IMG/VR virus record: IMGVR_UViG_3300032246_002017 | Location: 1-33,482 of that record | Direction: 5' to 3' (one strand) | From: a virus | Length of the DNA stretch: 33,482 bases | Part shown: positions 16,793-25,720 of the stretch, in pieces | Position numbering within the stretch: position 1 is the first letter of the stretch | How the letters are laid out: each line of letters starts with the position of its first letter | Translations under genes and position numbers: made by a program | Notes under the pieces: model-generated | Databases searched by the model: none | Told to the model about the DNA's origin: nothing | The model's input: only the letters and a program-made list of their open reading frames with translations

Positions 16793-19135
16793 TTATGACC
16801 GTTTAATCGGATCTCCTGAGGTCTGTGCCAATTGACTTCCTGGTCCTGCTGTAGATACTGTACCTGTTTTATTTGTAGAGGCCAATGCCCCAGCAGGAAC
16901 AACAAGATCCGGACCAACACCTGCATTAGCAAGACATTGTAAAACTTCTCTTCTATGTAACAAATTCACCTTCTCAACCATTGCAGGTGTAAAATATCCC
17001 AATCTTCCTGGATCAAATCCGTTATTAGCTCTGTACCAACCGCCCGAGTATCGATCACCAGCAATGCAGATTTTTTGATCCATAGGAGAAAATCTAAATA
17101 TTGGCAACAACACTGTCAAGTAAATATTGACCAGAGTAGGATTAGACACTTGTTTAGACGGCCACCCATTCATTCTAAAATATTTTTCAACATAGTTCAT
17201 TTGTTCAACACGCGACATTGCCATAAGTTCCTGTTTAGTAATCCTTAACCCGCTAGCAGCATCGGTTCCAAATTGTATTAGCCCAACAAATCCTATTCCT
17301 TGTTTATCTCTGAGTTCTGGATTTTTTCTTCCGTTATCTATAGCAGGATCAAATGTCCTGTCTGATTCGAGATTCATAACAGCCAACAAATCAATCGGCG
17401 GAAACCCTAGTCTACTAGCCACTTCTTTAACTTTAGTTAAAAATGGTTGATCAGTACTCCAAGAAAACGGTTTATACTGTACTGTTCCTCTATCTCCAGC
17501 AGGTCCATTTTTAGCAGGATAAGGAGTATTTGCACTAGGAGTAGGTTGAGTGCTGCCATTAATTTGAGGAACACCTTGCTCTATTACTGCACCAGTTGCG
17601 GTAGATATTGTGGCAGGTTGTATGCTCGAATCGGTTGCTGCTAAACTAAATTGATCGGGATTATAATTCTCGTGCTGAGACCAAGGTTCATGCATAGGAA
17701 CACGCTGCATGATACTTAGAAGATCAGGTGCCTTATAGAAATTTTTATTTTCCCAACTTGCTCTTCCGGCAGAAGCATCGGTCTGAGGAACTTTAAACAG
17801 ATTTAATGGTTTAGGTTGTTCAGCAACTTCTGGGGACCCCGGGGACGCAGCACCGGGTCCGTTTAAATGAATTTTACCTCCAGTTACAAGAACATTACTG
17901 CTAGCACCCAAACTAAGATTACCTTTAGCACCTATAGAAACCGCAGCAGAAGATGCAATGCCGAAATTCCCGTTAGCACCATGTGAACTATTGCCGCCTG
18001 CAATAGAACTAAAATTTCCAGATGCTGATAGTTTAATTGACGCGCCGGTACTCAAATTAAAACTAGAACTCATACCCATCTTTAAGTTATCACCTATAAT
18101 ATGCATATCTTTTTTGATATTCAGATTATAGTCGCCATCTGCAGATATATTAAAATTTCGCCCAGCCTCTAAATTGAAATCTCTAGCTGCTCTAAAATTA
18201 AAATCTCCTTTAGTATGAATACTTACAGAATCTTGGGCATAGATATCAATTTTACCTTTACTGGTCATTTCTATCCACGCGGTACCTTTACTATTAGAAA
18301 TGTATATTAAATCCTGACTGTTATGTAACAGTATTTGATGACCAGTCCTAGTTCTCAATCTTACTAATTCGTTTTGACCATCAATGTCTCCGTCATCCAT
18401 GACAAATGTAGTTCCACCCAACCGACTAACTGGACCTTTTACCCTAGTTTCAAACCCTATATCTTTTCTAGGTGCGCCAGCACTAGTATCTAATGGTCCC
18501 GGTGTAGATATACCAAAAACGCCACTAGGAACTTCACGTCGAGCACTACTGGATGTTACTCCTCGAATTGTGTCTAATAATAATCCTTGTTCCACTAATC
18601 TTTCTGCAAAAGGATGTACCGGTTTAGGAAATTGATTAACATTAGGTATTTTTAAATTATCGGATGCTGTTCCTTTATGATATTCCGCAACTGGAAGATA
18701 TTTGGTCCCATACTTGTTTTCTTGATCAGGAGTAATATTAGCTAGATTACTGGCAGCAATTCCTGGCACCATATGATTTTGAAATACATCATTGACACAA
18801 CCAAACCAATATCCTTGGTTGGGATCTCCGTCTACAAATATAACCATTACAGTAGTACCGATATCAGGAGGAATCATCCAAAATCCATAGGATTTTTGTA
18901 CATCATTAAAATTTTTAGGATTGCTGCCTTCAAACCTAATAGAGGTATTTCCAGCAAATGGACTGAGATATCGAACCACAAACGATTCTCCTATCTCGTT
19001 AACTCGACTGGGTATGCCCTTAATCAAGGCAACTTCTAAACATCCCATATAGGTAGCATCTAAGTGATTAGTTACTTCCGCTAAAAAGGGACCCGGCGAT
19101 GATAACTTAGCCGGCGATCTCGATTCAACTGCCAT
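16793..19135 (-). CDS. 5: Baseplate hub/spike protein gp5 with C-terminal lytic-transglycosylase-like domain
   Basis: This 780-residue central-spike protein has three visible parts. Residues about 25-125 form the OB-fold start typical of gp5/VgrG (YMGCLEVAL to GYWFGCVND). Residues about 195-215 contain the ARREVPSGVFGISTPGP signature. Residues about 255-430 are a repetitive beta-helix with short N-F-N-[LI]-x-A-x-G-D-type repeats, the needle that forms a trimer. After a Pro/Ser/Thr linker (430-560), residues about 563-735 look like a peptidoglycan-degrading domain: Glu590 in AVMNLESDRTFDP and GFVGLIQF at 615-622 recall the E and G-L-x-Q-F/I motifs of soluble lytic transglycosylases (GH23). In T4 gp5 a different lysozyme domain lies between the OB fold and the beta-helix; here no enzyme is seen at that place. 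The gene lies 6 nt after the hub gene and 11 nt before gp25. Spike identity is firm; the lytic activity is inferred from motifs only. Confidence 0.9.
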   Translation of the reverse strand: MAVESRSPAKLSSPGPFLAEVTNHLDATYMGCLEVALIKGIPSRVNEIGESFVVRYLSPFAGNTSIRFEGSNPKNFNDVQKSYGFWMIPPDIGTTVMVIFVDGDPNQGYWFGCVNDVFQNHMVPGIAASNLANITPDQENKYGTKYLPVAEYHKGTASDNLKIPNVNQFPKPVHPFAERLVEQGLLLDTIRGVTSSSARREVPSGVFGISTPGPLDTSAGAPRKDIGFETRVKGPVSRLGGTTFVMDDGDIDGQNELVRLRTRTGHQILLHNSQDLIYISNSKGTAWIEMTSKGKIDIYAQDSVSIHTKGDFNFRAARDFNLEAGRNFNISADGDYNLNIKKDMHIIGDNLKMGMSSSFNLSTGASIKLSASGNFSSIAGGNSSHGANGNFGIASSAAVSIGAKGNLSLGASSNVLVTGGKIHLNGPGAASPGSPEVAEQPKPLNLFKVPQTDASAGRASWENKNFYKAPDLLSIMQRVPMHEPWSQHENYNPDQFSLAATDSSIQPATISTATGAVIEQGVPQINGSTQPTPSANTPYPAKNGPAGDRGTVQYKPFSWSTDQPFLTKVKEVASRLGFPPIDLLAVMNLESDRTFDPAIDNGRKNPELRDKQGIGFVGLIQFGTDAASGLRITKQELMAMSRVEQMNYVEKYFRMNGWPSKQVSNPTLVNIYLTVLLPIFRFSPMDQKICIAGDRYSGGWYRANNGFDPGRLGYFTPAMVEKVNLLHRREVLQCLANAGVGPDLVVPAGALASTNKTGTVSTAGPGSQLAQTSGDPIKRS

Positions 19136-19141
19136 ACAATA

Positions 19142-22100
19142 TTATCCTCTTTTCATTAATTTATCTAAAGGGTTAGTCCCTAATGATCTACTTCCATATT
19201 GAGCGGTTATTGTTCCGAGCATCATTTGATCAGAAATCTTTGAAGTATTATAAAGTCCCGATATCATAGAATTTGCAGATGCAATCTTATCTCTCGATAC
19301 TGTCGAATCAACTGAGTTGCCGGAAGAAGACATTCTAGGTGCTGTTGCCCCGGTACTATATATGTTATTCGAAACTTTTGTATATGGAGAAGTAGGAGGG
19401 AAATTAGAAATATTAGAGAAATCAACTGATCGACCAGATGCTAGTGCACTGTCTAAATTTAGATTAGTCGGAACCCCACTAAGTAGCCCCTGTATCCTTC
19501 CTGGCAAGCGACTGGTAAGATTATTACTTAATCCAGAAATTCTAGAAGGATCAAGTCCTGCGGCCGCTGCGATAGATCTTGGATCAGCAACAGATGCCAA
19601 TGACTGATTTATCTTTCCACTTACATCGTTGATCAACTGAGATGCATCTCTCCCAAGATTCGAAACAGCATCGAATGCTGTTTCTGTCAAATTAGTTAAA
19701 TTCGATTTAAAAGAATCTGCCATCGAACTTGCTAAATCTTGAGCAGAATATTCACCAGGAAATACATCAACAGCGGCATTAACCAATGCCGCTGATTGCA
19801 AACTGCCTCTATTTAAACTGGCAAGCCCCGCGGAATCCAATCTAATATTAGACGAGATTTGATCAGATGACGGTAACGGTGCTCCAATAAATGACGCCTG
19901 AGAAAAGAGATTGCCGCCAAATCCAGAATCAAATCCATAGGTTTGATTTAAAATTGAATCATAACTACCGCCCAGCCCACCGGTTGCATTTGTGAAATTA
20001 CTTAATTGGCCAGGGAGACCCGGGGATGGATACCCTATACTTAATGGATTAGAATCAGAAAGTCTATATTCTGGCCCAACAGAACCAGAGAGCGAATTGG
20101 TCGGTTGATCTTCTCTATTGACCAAAGACTGCGTTACCTCAAAAGGTAGAATTGTTCGTTCTTGTCCGTCAAGTATCTGCCCCGGCATTCGAATCATGGT
20201 CAAAAACTGTATAAATTTTCCATCCTTAAAGGTACTTTTTACTGTTAATACACGATATATACCACTAAAGGGAACTCGTTGTTCATCATTAAAATACATC
20301 AATCCTCCTTTAGATAAACCTCTTATATCAATAGGATTTCTAAAATTTATTGCTATCAATACTTCCCCGTAAGTAAATGCGGCTTCTTGATTCTCGGTTA
20401 CAGTAGAATTAGATGTGTCTAATTTAGGTCTATAATTACCCATTCCTCCTGTGACCAAATACATCGGATCTCCTAGTATCTGTATTTCTCCATCAAGCAT
20501 ACTACCTTTAGAGTTAACAATAGCATCATGCATTCCCCTAGCCATAGTGGAGAATGGATCATTTAGATATTGGCCGGCATTTTCGTGATTTTGACGAACA
20601 GGCACAGCACTTTGTTTAACTGGATGAGCGGGGATTTCATTTTCAGTTTTTAATTTTTCTTGTACTTTAGGTTCATTAATTTTAACTTCTTTACTGCCGT
20701 CAGGAGCCGCAGATAATTGTGCTGCAGGTGCCGGTTTGTTACCCAATGCCGCAGGCAATGCTTCAAAGAATAAAGTATCAAATTTAAGTTTAAAATCTAT
20801 AATGTCTAAATTTTTTCCTGTATAGATATAATTGTATTCTCTAACAGCAAGAGGTTTTATTTGTGATTCAGGCACCTGAACTGAACCATTATATAAAGGA
20901 ATTCTTGTATAGTGAATTTTGTAAGGAGTAACGATATACTTGATATTTTGATAATGACGCTTTGCTGCTATATCCCTTGCCTCTTTAAGCGTAGTCTCTA
21001 TTTTAATTAAAAAATAATCCACCCTTCCATTATCATCAACAACACTTCTCCAAGTTCCTTCGTTAGTTAATGCGTCTAATATATTTCTTACATATTCGCT
21101 ATCGCGTATTACACTTGAAATAATCTCATGAATTTTTGCATTTTCAGGAAACTGAATAGCCGTTTCTCCTGGATTATATTTAAAACTGTCTGGACGACTT
21201 TGCCGCTTTTGAGGACCGGGCGATTCTCCAGTCTTATAAGCATTAGTAGGAGACACTGTCGACGGGTCTACCATTTTATAAAGAACATTATCTCGAAAAA
21301 TTTCTACAAGTTTACTCGATGCAATAGCATTATCAGACGAGTAGTCATAACCATTGATATCTGTAGAAGGGAACACAATTTCATAAGTATCATAGTGATC
21401 ATTAGCCGATGATATTTTTCCTTCTTCATTCATCTTGGTATTTTGTCGTGTTACTTTTTTCATGAAATCAGTTAAAATTTCTTTTACAGTAATCCCTGTC
21501 ATTTTAATAGGCTGTTTAAGTGTATTATCTTGCCCAAAGGATTTTTCATTCGATGGTATTGCTTCGCATCTATATCGTGTACCTTTTTCTGTAATATCAA
21601 CTTCTACTGTGGAAAGTAACATTGGAATAAATCTGTCATATCCCTCCACCTTAACGGGTGCAGAATTGGCAACATCTTGATCGTCCGGGTATCCCCAAAA
21701 TTCTATCTTCAATACAAAAATACATTCCATGTAAGATGAATAACCCGCCGAGACAGCAGCTACCTGTAATGCTTCTATAAATCCATTAACACTATAAGGT
21801 TCGATTATATCGAATTTTATAACACTAGGTTGAGTAACATTAGTTCCTTCTCGAAAAGACATTATTGTCTCTATTTCTATGTTTTCAATAAACATGTCAA
21901 ACCTACCAGGACTGCGTTCATTATAACCGCCCACTAAATCAAAATTCATGTTCTGCTTGGCTATGTTAACCAGAGCCTCCCGTTTAATTCCGGCGTCATC
22001 AGCAGCATAAACTTCTGTATTTGCTGCTGCAATATCCGCTGCCGATGCCTTTTTAGATTTTATAGCATCGAACCCTTTTCCCCCAGATTTTAAAACAACT

Positions 22101-22339
22101 AGACCTAATTCTCCAGTTCGATAGGCGTCGGGGTTAGTTAAATAATCACCCGGTAATGCCGCTAGTGTGAAATTATAAGTCAGAGAGCGATACTTGTTAA
22201 GAGGGTTTTGTCCTTTTAAAATATAACTTGGCTCAATTTTTCTAGGTAGACTTGTGTTTATTCCTAACTCCCCAAGTGTGTTAATATCGAGACCGGGAGT
22301 AGCCCTTACTATTTTTGAAGAACCATTTGCCACTGCCAT
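19142..22339 (-). CDS. Large baseplate hub-like structural protein (possible gp27 counterpart)
   Basis: This 1065-residue protein starts one base after the gp53 stop and ends 6 nt before the gp5 start, so it is translated with the other baseplate genes. The N-terminal half begins with NKYRSLTYNFTLAALPGDYL and includes the stretches YNERSPGRFDMFIENIEIET, MECIFVLKIEFWGYPDD and GITVKEILTDFMKKV, a pattern I associate with the large structural protein next to gp53/gp5 in cyanophage-like genomes. Residues about 680-760 hold another folded segment (GEVLIAINFRNPIDIRG to FSGIYRVLTVKSTFKDGKFIQ), which resembles hub/tube-type beta-barrel edges ending in a LysM-like turn. Residues about 770-1065 are low-complexity, rich in S, N, G, L and D, and probably flexible or helical. 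T4 gp27 (about 390 residues) is the partner of gp5, and position makes this the candidate counterpart, but I see no decisive motif. Structural role is likely; hub assignment is inference. Confidence 0.65.
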   Translation of the reverse strand: MAVANGSSKIVRATPGLDINTLGELGINTSLPRKIEPSYILKGQNPLNKYRSLTYNFTLAALPGDYLTNPDAYRTGELGLVVLKSGGKGFDAIKSKKASAADIAAANTEVYAADDAGIKREALVNIAKQNMNFDLVGGYNERSPGRFDMFIENIEIETIMSFREGTNVTQPSVIKFDIIEPYSVNGFIEALQVAAVSAGYSSYMECIFVLKIEFWGYPDDQDVANSAPVKVEGYDRFIPMLLSTVEVDITEKGTRYRCEAIPSNEKSFGQDNTLKQPIKMTGITVKEILTDFMKKVTRQNTKMNEEGKISSANDHYDTYEIVFPSTDINGYDYSSDNAIASSKLVEIFRDNVLYKMVDPSTVSPTNAYKTGESPGPQKRQSRPDSFKYNPGETAIQFPENAKIHEIISSVIRDSEYVRNILDALTNEGTWRSVVDDNGRVDYFLIKIETTLKEARDIAAKRHYQNIKYIVTPYKIHYTRIPLYNGSVQVPESQIKPLAVREYNYIYTGKNLDIIDFKLKFDTLFFEALPAALGNKPAPAAQLSAAPDGSKEVKINEPKVQEKLKTENEIPAHPVKQSAVPVRQNHENAGQYLNDPFSTMARGMHDAIVNSKGSMLDGEIQILGDPMYLVTGGMGNYRPKLDTSNSTVTENQEAAFTYGEVLIAINFRNPIDIRGLSKGGLMYFNDEQRVPFSGIYRVLTVKSTFKDGKFIQFLTMIRMPGQILDGQERTILPFEVTQSLVNREDQPTNSLSGSVGPEYRLSDSNPLSIGYPSPGLPGQLSNFTNATGGLGGSYDSILNQTYGFDSGFGGNLFSQASFIGAPLPSSDQISSNIRLDSAGLASLNRGSLQSAALVNAAVDVFPGEYSAQDLASSMADSFKSNLTNLTETAFDAVSNLGRDASQLINDVSGKINQSLASVADPRSIAAAAGLDPSRISGLSNNLTSRLPGRIQGLLSGVPTNLNLDSALASGRSVDFSNISNFPPTSPYTKVSNNIYSTGATAPRMSSSGNSVDSTVSRDKIASANSMISGLYNTSKISDQMMLGTITAQYGSRSLGTNPLDKLMKRG

Positions 22340-22340
22340 A

Positions 22341-22640
22341 CTATAACCCCAACGTCTTTTTTAATGTTGATAATTTTGGAAGATAAATTTTAATCCCAGG
22401 ATTCAAATCAAATACTGGATCTTTTAGAATTGATTTATTTCTCATAGAAAACACCCACCATAGATTTACATCTCGATATAGATCATATGCTAATAAATCA
22501 GGACGATGTTCATAGGTGGTGGTAACCTCAAAAATTATATCATCTGCTTCTAGCGGTATATCTCGATAAGTCATAACATCAAGATATCCGTTGACAATTT
22601 CTGTTTTAAAATAAGGACTTGAATTTTTATATTTGTTCAT
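22341..22640 (-). CDS. 53: Baseplate wedge protein gp53
   Basis: This 99-residue protein matches the gp53 family, a LysM-like wedge subunit that joins neighbouring wedges in the T4 baseplate. The diagnostic stretch is YEHRPDLLAYDLYRDVNLWW, followed by VFSMRNKSILKDPVFDLNPG and IKIYLPKLSTL, which reads like a LysM fold (residues about 45-95). It is half the length of T4 gp53 (196 residues), so it keeps little more than the core. Its start codon shares one base with the stop of the upstream gene (TAATG), showing translational coupling, and its own stop lies one base before the next ATG. Confidence 0.92.
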   Translation of the reverse strand: MNKYKNSSPYFKTEIVNGYLDVMTYRDIPLEADDIIFEVTTTYEHRPDLLAYDLYRDVNLWWVFSMRNKSILKDPVFDLNPGIKIYLPKLSTLKKTLGL

Positions 22641-23644
22641 TATAGGTAACCCTTACCAGCAAATTCGTTAATGTCGAGATAATTTTGAACAGATGCACGA
22701 GCCATTTCGTTTCTGCTATACATTGGTTCACAGGTAACAGAAATAGTCGATAAAGTAGGCAACGAATATGGCCCAAAAATTGTAGAGGAAGATGTAAAAT
22801 AGTCCACACTGTCGGGTAATTCAACTCTAACACTACTGATTACCACTGGCACATTTTCAAACATCATTTGTCCGTGCCCGTCCAATCTGCATACAGGAGG
22901 CGGAGCACCGCTATCAGGTTCCCCAGCAAATTTCATTTTTGTTAATGCTCTGAGCAGGTGTAAAGTTGATAGATAGTATTCTGCATCTGATTCGTTTTCT
23001 ATAGAAAATTTGCCTGTAACTTGAATGCTACCTATAGAACTTCTTTGATAAAATCTAATCGCATAGTTCGAATGCATCACTGGTTGAGTGGAGTATTCTG
23101 CCTTAACGTCATATGAAATCGTCGGTGTATAAGGAAACAAAATTCCGCCAAACGAATCTAATTTGTTTGTTGAGGCGGGCTGAAGATAACTAGAAGGCAC
23201 TCGAATTTTAACTCTAAGATCCTTACCGCTAGATTTTCCCTTGAGGTCTTTGTAATTTACTTCTGTAACAGGTCTATCTTTTTTTTGAGCACCAGCAGGA
23301 ACACCCGGAACTATTCTTTGGCCCAGAGGGGGAACCGAGTTTTCCTGATTTACTGAAACACCCGGCTCGGTTGCTCCTGCACCACCGCCTCCAATAATAG
23401 ATGCATTTTGATATTTGTCTAGCGTTGCTTGATCTGATGCAGAAGGAACTGTAGGAGTAACTAAATATTCGTCTAATGCTGACTGAGCAGAGATAGTATT
23501 GTCTTGAGCAGTTTCTACCTGACTCAATAACAGATCCAAGTTAGTAGAGCCAAGTATTGTTTGGGCAGATAATTTATTTTCCAGAGTATTCTGCTTATTT
23601 AAAGCAGAACTCAACTGCTGTGTTAATGATGATAGTAAAGACAT
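22640..23644 (-). CDS. Tail tube-baseplate junction protein, gp48/gp54-like
   Basis: This 334-residue protein is the first gene of the minus-strand baseplate operon, preceded by AAGGA seven bases before the ATG. Residues 1-120 are polar, Q/S/A-rich and probably helical or disordered, with a Gly run near residue 84. From about residue 160 the conserved core appears: GGILFPYTPTISYDVKAEYS, HSNYAIRFYQRSSIGSIQVTG, YLSTLHLLRALTKMKFAGE, PPPVCRLDGHGQMMFENVPV, and a final STISVTCEPMYSRNEMA. I recall this core from cyanophage-like baseplate proteins annotated as tail-tube-associated gp48/gp54. In T4 these proteins cap the hub and initiate the tail tube. Which of the two this represents cannot be decided here. 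A virion role is well supported by the operon and the adjacent gp53. Confidence 0.7.
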   Translation of the reverse strand: MSLLSSLTQQLSSALNKQNTLENKLSAQTILGSTNLDLLLSQVETAQDNTISAQSALDEYLVTPTVPSASDQATLDKYQNASIIGGGGAGATEPGVSVNQENSVPPLGQRIVPGVPAGAQKKDRPVTEVNYKDLKGKSSGKDLRVKIRVPSSYLQPASTNKLDSFGGILFPYTPTISYDVKAEYSTQPVMHSNYAIRFYQRSSIGSIQVTGKFSIENESDAEYYLSTLHLLRALTKMKFAGEPDSGAPPPVCRLDGHGQMMFENVPVVISSVRVELPDSVDYFTSSSTIFGPYSLPTLSTISVTCEPMYSRNEMARASVQNYLDINEFAGKGYL

Positions 23645-23670
23645 GATTTATCCTTTGCTATTATTTAACC

Positions 23671-23678
23671 AATAAATA
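23671..23678 (+). promoter_or_regulatory. Possible late promoter (AATAAATA) upstream of gp55
   Basis: AATAAATA on the plus strand lies about 20 nt before the -35 box of the gp55 promoter. If used, gp55 could keep its own operon active late. The motif is short and in A/T-rich DNA, so support is weak. Confidence 0.2.
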
Positions 23679-23697
23679 AAATGCTCTGATAACTCCC

Positions 23698-23725
23698 TTG
23701 ACAAGGCATCATTCTATGCTATAAT
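23698..23725 (+). promoter_or_regulatory. Sigma70-type promoter driving the gp55-gp47-gp46 operon
   Basis: TTGACA at 23698-23703 and TATAAT at 23720-23725 both match the bacterial housekeeping consensus exactly, with a 16-nt spacer. Transcription would start near 23732, about 18 nt before the gp55 ATG, leaving room for the AAGGA element at 23734-23738. This fits an early/middle promoter read by unmodified host RNA polymerase. The promoter lies inside an imperfect dyad (TTGACA at 23698, TGTCAA at 23725-23730), so operator control is possible but unproven. Confidence 0.75.
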
Positions 23726-23749
23726 GTCAAAATAAGGAAAATAATAACA

Positions 23750-24661
23750 ATGACGCAAAGTGCACCTACTTCTGAAAGAAAGGTAAAATACCTAAATAAT
23801 CGAGATTTACTTGCAGAAATACATAAAAGCAAATGTTCTTTTTCTAGTTTTATTAAACCAGAATATCATCAATTTGACTTAATCTTAACAGAATTAAGTA
23901 GAATTAACATTAGAACTATCGCCGAGGCAAAAAGAAATAGAGCAAAAAGACTAGGATTAATTGCATTTACCGAGGCACGAAAATCTGGGGACAAAAAGAT
24001 TAAACTATCCGAAATTACTCCAGACTATAAAACTATTCCAAAAACTGATCTAGTGTTCAGAATTATGACTTTCGATCATATTCCGCTAGCACCGGGTCGT
24101 AAAAAAACCACTAAAACTACTGCAGATAGTCATGACAAAATTAATTTTCCGCCATATCAGCATTGGAAATTCAACGAAGAAGACGAACTAATTTGTATTG
24201 GTAAAAGTCATTGGAAGGGCGACCTAGTTAAAGGAAAATACTCAAAAGATCACGGACGAATTACAGAAAATCTCGGCAAAATGTTTATAAAATTAAGCGA
24301 GCGGTATGCTCAAAGAAGCAATTGGCGTGGCTACACATATGTAGAAGAAATGCGGGGACAGGCTATATTGCAGTTAAGCCAAATTGGTCTTCAATTTGAC
24401 GAAAGCAAAAGCGAAAATCCATTTGCTTATTATACCGCAGCGGTGACTAATAGTTTTACTAGAGTACTAAACATTGAAAAGAAAAATCAAAATATTCGAG
24501 ACGATATGTTAGAAGAGCACGGGCTAACTCCTAGCACTACTAGACAGCATCAACAAGAATACGCGGAAGAAACTGCTCGGCAGGCAGAATTGTATAAAAA
24601 TATGCGTATGCCTAAAAGTGAAGAAACAGTAGCAGAGGACGATGACGAAACGGCCGTTTGA
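23750..24661 (+). CDS. 55: Late-transcription sigma factor gp55 (extended form)
   Basis: This 303-residue protein is a gp55-type sigma factor, which binds host RNA polymerase core and recognises the minimal late promoter (TATAAATA in T4). The N-terminus KYLNNRDLLAEI parallels T4 gp55 (NYVNNKELLQAI). The C-terminal half (residues about 180-260) has the family core: LGKMFIKLSERYAQRSNWRG, then YTYVEEMRGQAILQLSQIGL, QFDESKSENPFAYYTAAVTN and SFTRVLNIEKKNQNIRDDML. T4 gp55 has about 185 residues; the extra length lies mainly between residues 40 and 170 (with FRIMTFDHIPLAPGRKK and SHWKGDL). The acidic C-terminus does not show the hydrophobic clamp-binding tail of T4 gp55. The gene is first behind a consensus sigma70 promoter and starts an operon with the recombination nuclease. 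Confidence 0.88.
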   Translation: MTQSAPTSERKVKYLNNRDLLAEIHKSKCSFSSFIKPEYHQFDLILTELSRINIRTIAEAKRNRAKRLGLIAFTEARKSGDKKIKLSEITPDYKTIPKTDLVFRIMTFDHIPLAPGRKKTTKTTADSHDKINFPPYQHWKFNEEDELICIGKSHWKGDLVKGKYSKDHGRITENLGKMFIKLSERYAQRSNWRGYTYVEEMRGQAILQLSQIGLQFDESKSENPFAYYTAAVTNSFTRVLNIEKKNQNIRDDMLEEHGLTPSTTRQHQQEYAEETARQAELYKNMRMPKSEETVAEDDDETAV

Positions 24662-24693
24662 CTTTGCCCAACATACAATATAAACTATTTGTT

Positions 24694-24700
24694 AGGAGGG
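24694..24700 (+). promoter_or_regulatory. Strong ribosome binding site that sets the gp47 start
   Basis: AGGAGGG lies six bases before ATG 24707. An in-frame TTG at 24689 lies upstream of it and cannot use it, so the ATG is the better start. Confidence 0.75.
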
Positions 24701-24706
24701 CGCGCT

Positions 24707-25720
24707 ATGGCCTTGTTTAAAAAGGTAGCAGTCTTTACAGATCTTCATGTGGGCCTTAAATCCAACTCTGCAACTCATCTTAAAGACTGTGAAGAATTTG
24801 TAGACTGGTTTATTGAGCAGGCCAAGGAAAACAACTGCGAGACCTGTATCTTCATGGGTGACTGGAGTCATAATAGAAACAGTCTCAATCTTTTTACTCT
24901 TAACACATCACTGATCTTGTTAGAAAAATTAGGGGCCGCGTTTGATCAATTCTTCTGGTTTCCGGGCAATCACGATCTGTTCTATAAAGATAAACGAGAT
25001 ATTCATAGTTCAGCATTTGGTCGACATATCCCAGGTGTAACTGTGGTAGAAAGATTAACCACCATAGATGACGTAACTTTAGTCCCTTGGTTAGTCGGCG
25101 AAGAATGGAAACAGATGCGATCTGTTAAGAGCAAATATGTGTTTGGGCATTTAGAATTACCTTCATTTTATATGAACGCCATGATTCAAATGCCCGATCA
25201 CGGTGAACTTAGAGCCAGTGATTTTAAAGGGCCCGATTATGTTTTTTCTGGGCACTTTCACAAACGACAAACCAAAGATAACGTAGTTTATATCGGTAAT
25301 GCGTTTCCCCACAATTTTGCAGATTCATGGGACGACGACCGAGGTATGATGGTGTTAGAGTGGGGAGGAGTTCCCAAATATATTAACTGGACTAACGCAC
25401 CCAAGTATAGAGTTATAAAACTCAGTGAACTAATTGATCAGAAAGATTCTATAATGAAATCTAAAATGTACTTAAAAGTACATTTAGACATTGATATCAG
25501 TTTCGAAGAAGCAAACTTTATCAAAGAAACATTTATGACTGATTACGATATTAGAGAAATTAGTCTTATCCAAGATAAAGTTAATCTAGAAGGAACATAC
25601 GAAGATAATCCCGAAGGAAAATTTGAAAGTGTTGATCAAATTGTTTCTGAACAATTAATCAACATTGAATCAGAACAGTTTGATAAACGAGTTCTATTGG
25701 ATATCTACAATAATCTATGA
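24707..25720 (+). CDS. 47: Recombination endonuclease subunit gp47 (Mre11/SbcD-like)
   Basis: This 337-residue protein (from ATG 24707) is the nuclease subunit of the gp46/gp47 complex, which resects DNA ends for recombination-dependent replication and, in T4, host DNA degradation. All metallophosphoesterase motifs are present: DLH at residues 12-14, GDW at 51-53, GNHD at 87-90, GHLE at 147-150 and GHFH at 182-185, giving the two-metal site. T4 gp47 has 339 residues, so length is normal. The C-terminal part (from about 230) should form the capping/gp46-binding region. Its stop (TGA 25718-25720) overlaps an ATG (25717-25719), a coupling arrangement that once led straight into gene 46; the ORF from that ATG is now a 12-codon remnant because an HNH gene has been inserted. 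Confidence 0.95.
   Translation: MALFKKVAVFTDLHVGLKSNSATHLKDCEEFVDWFIEQAKENNCETCIFMGDWSHNRNSLNLFTLNTSLILLEKLGAAFDQFFWFPGNHDLFYKDKRDIHSSAFGRHIPGVTVVERLTTIDDVTLVPWLVGEEWKQMRSVKSKYVFGHLELPSFYMNAMIQMPDHGELRASDFKGPDYVFSGHFHKRQTKDNVVYIGNAFPHNFADSWDDDRGMMVLEWGGVPKYINWTNAPKYRVIKLSELIDQKDSIMKSKMYLKVHLDIDISFEEANFIKETFMTDYDIREISLIQDKVNLEGTYEDNPEGKFESVDQIVSEQLINIESEQFDKRVLLDIYNNL

Noticed and set aside
22627-22833. Minus-strand ORF of 68 codons at the end of the gp48/54-like gene
   Set aside because: It is out of frame inside a well-supported gene with the conserved C-terminal motif and overlaps the gp53 start.
24689-24706. Upstream TTG start for gp47
   Set aside because: The AGGAGGG ribosome binding site lies downstream of this codon and six bases before ATG 24707, which also starts the conserved N-terminus.
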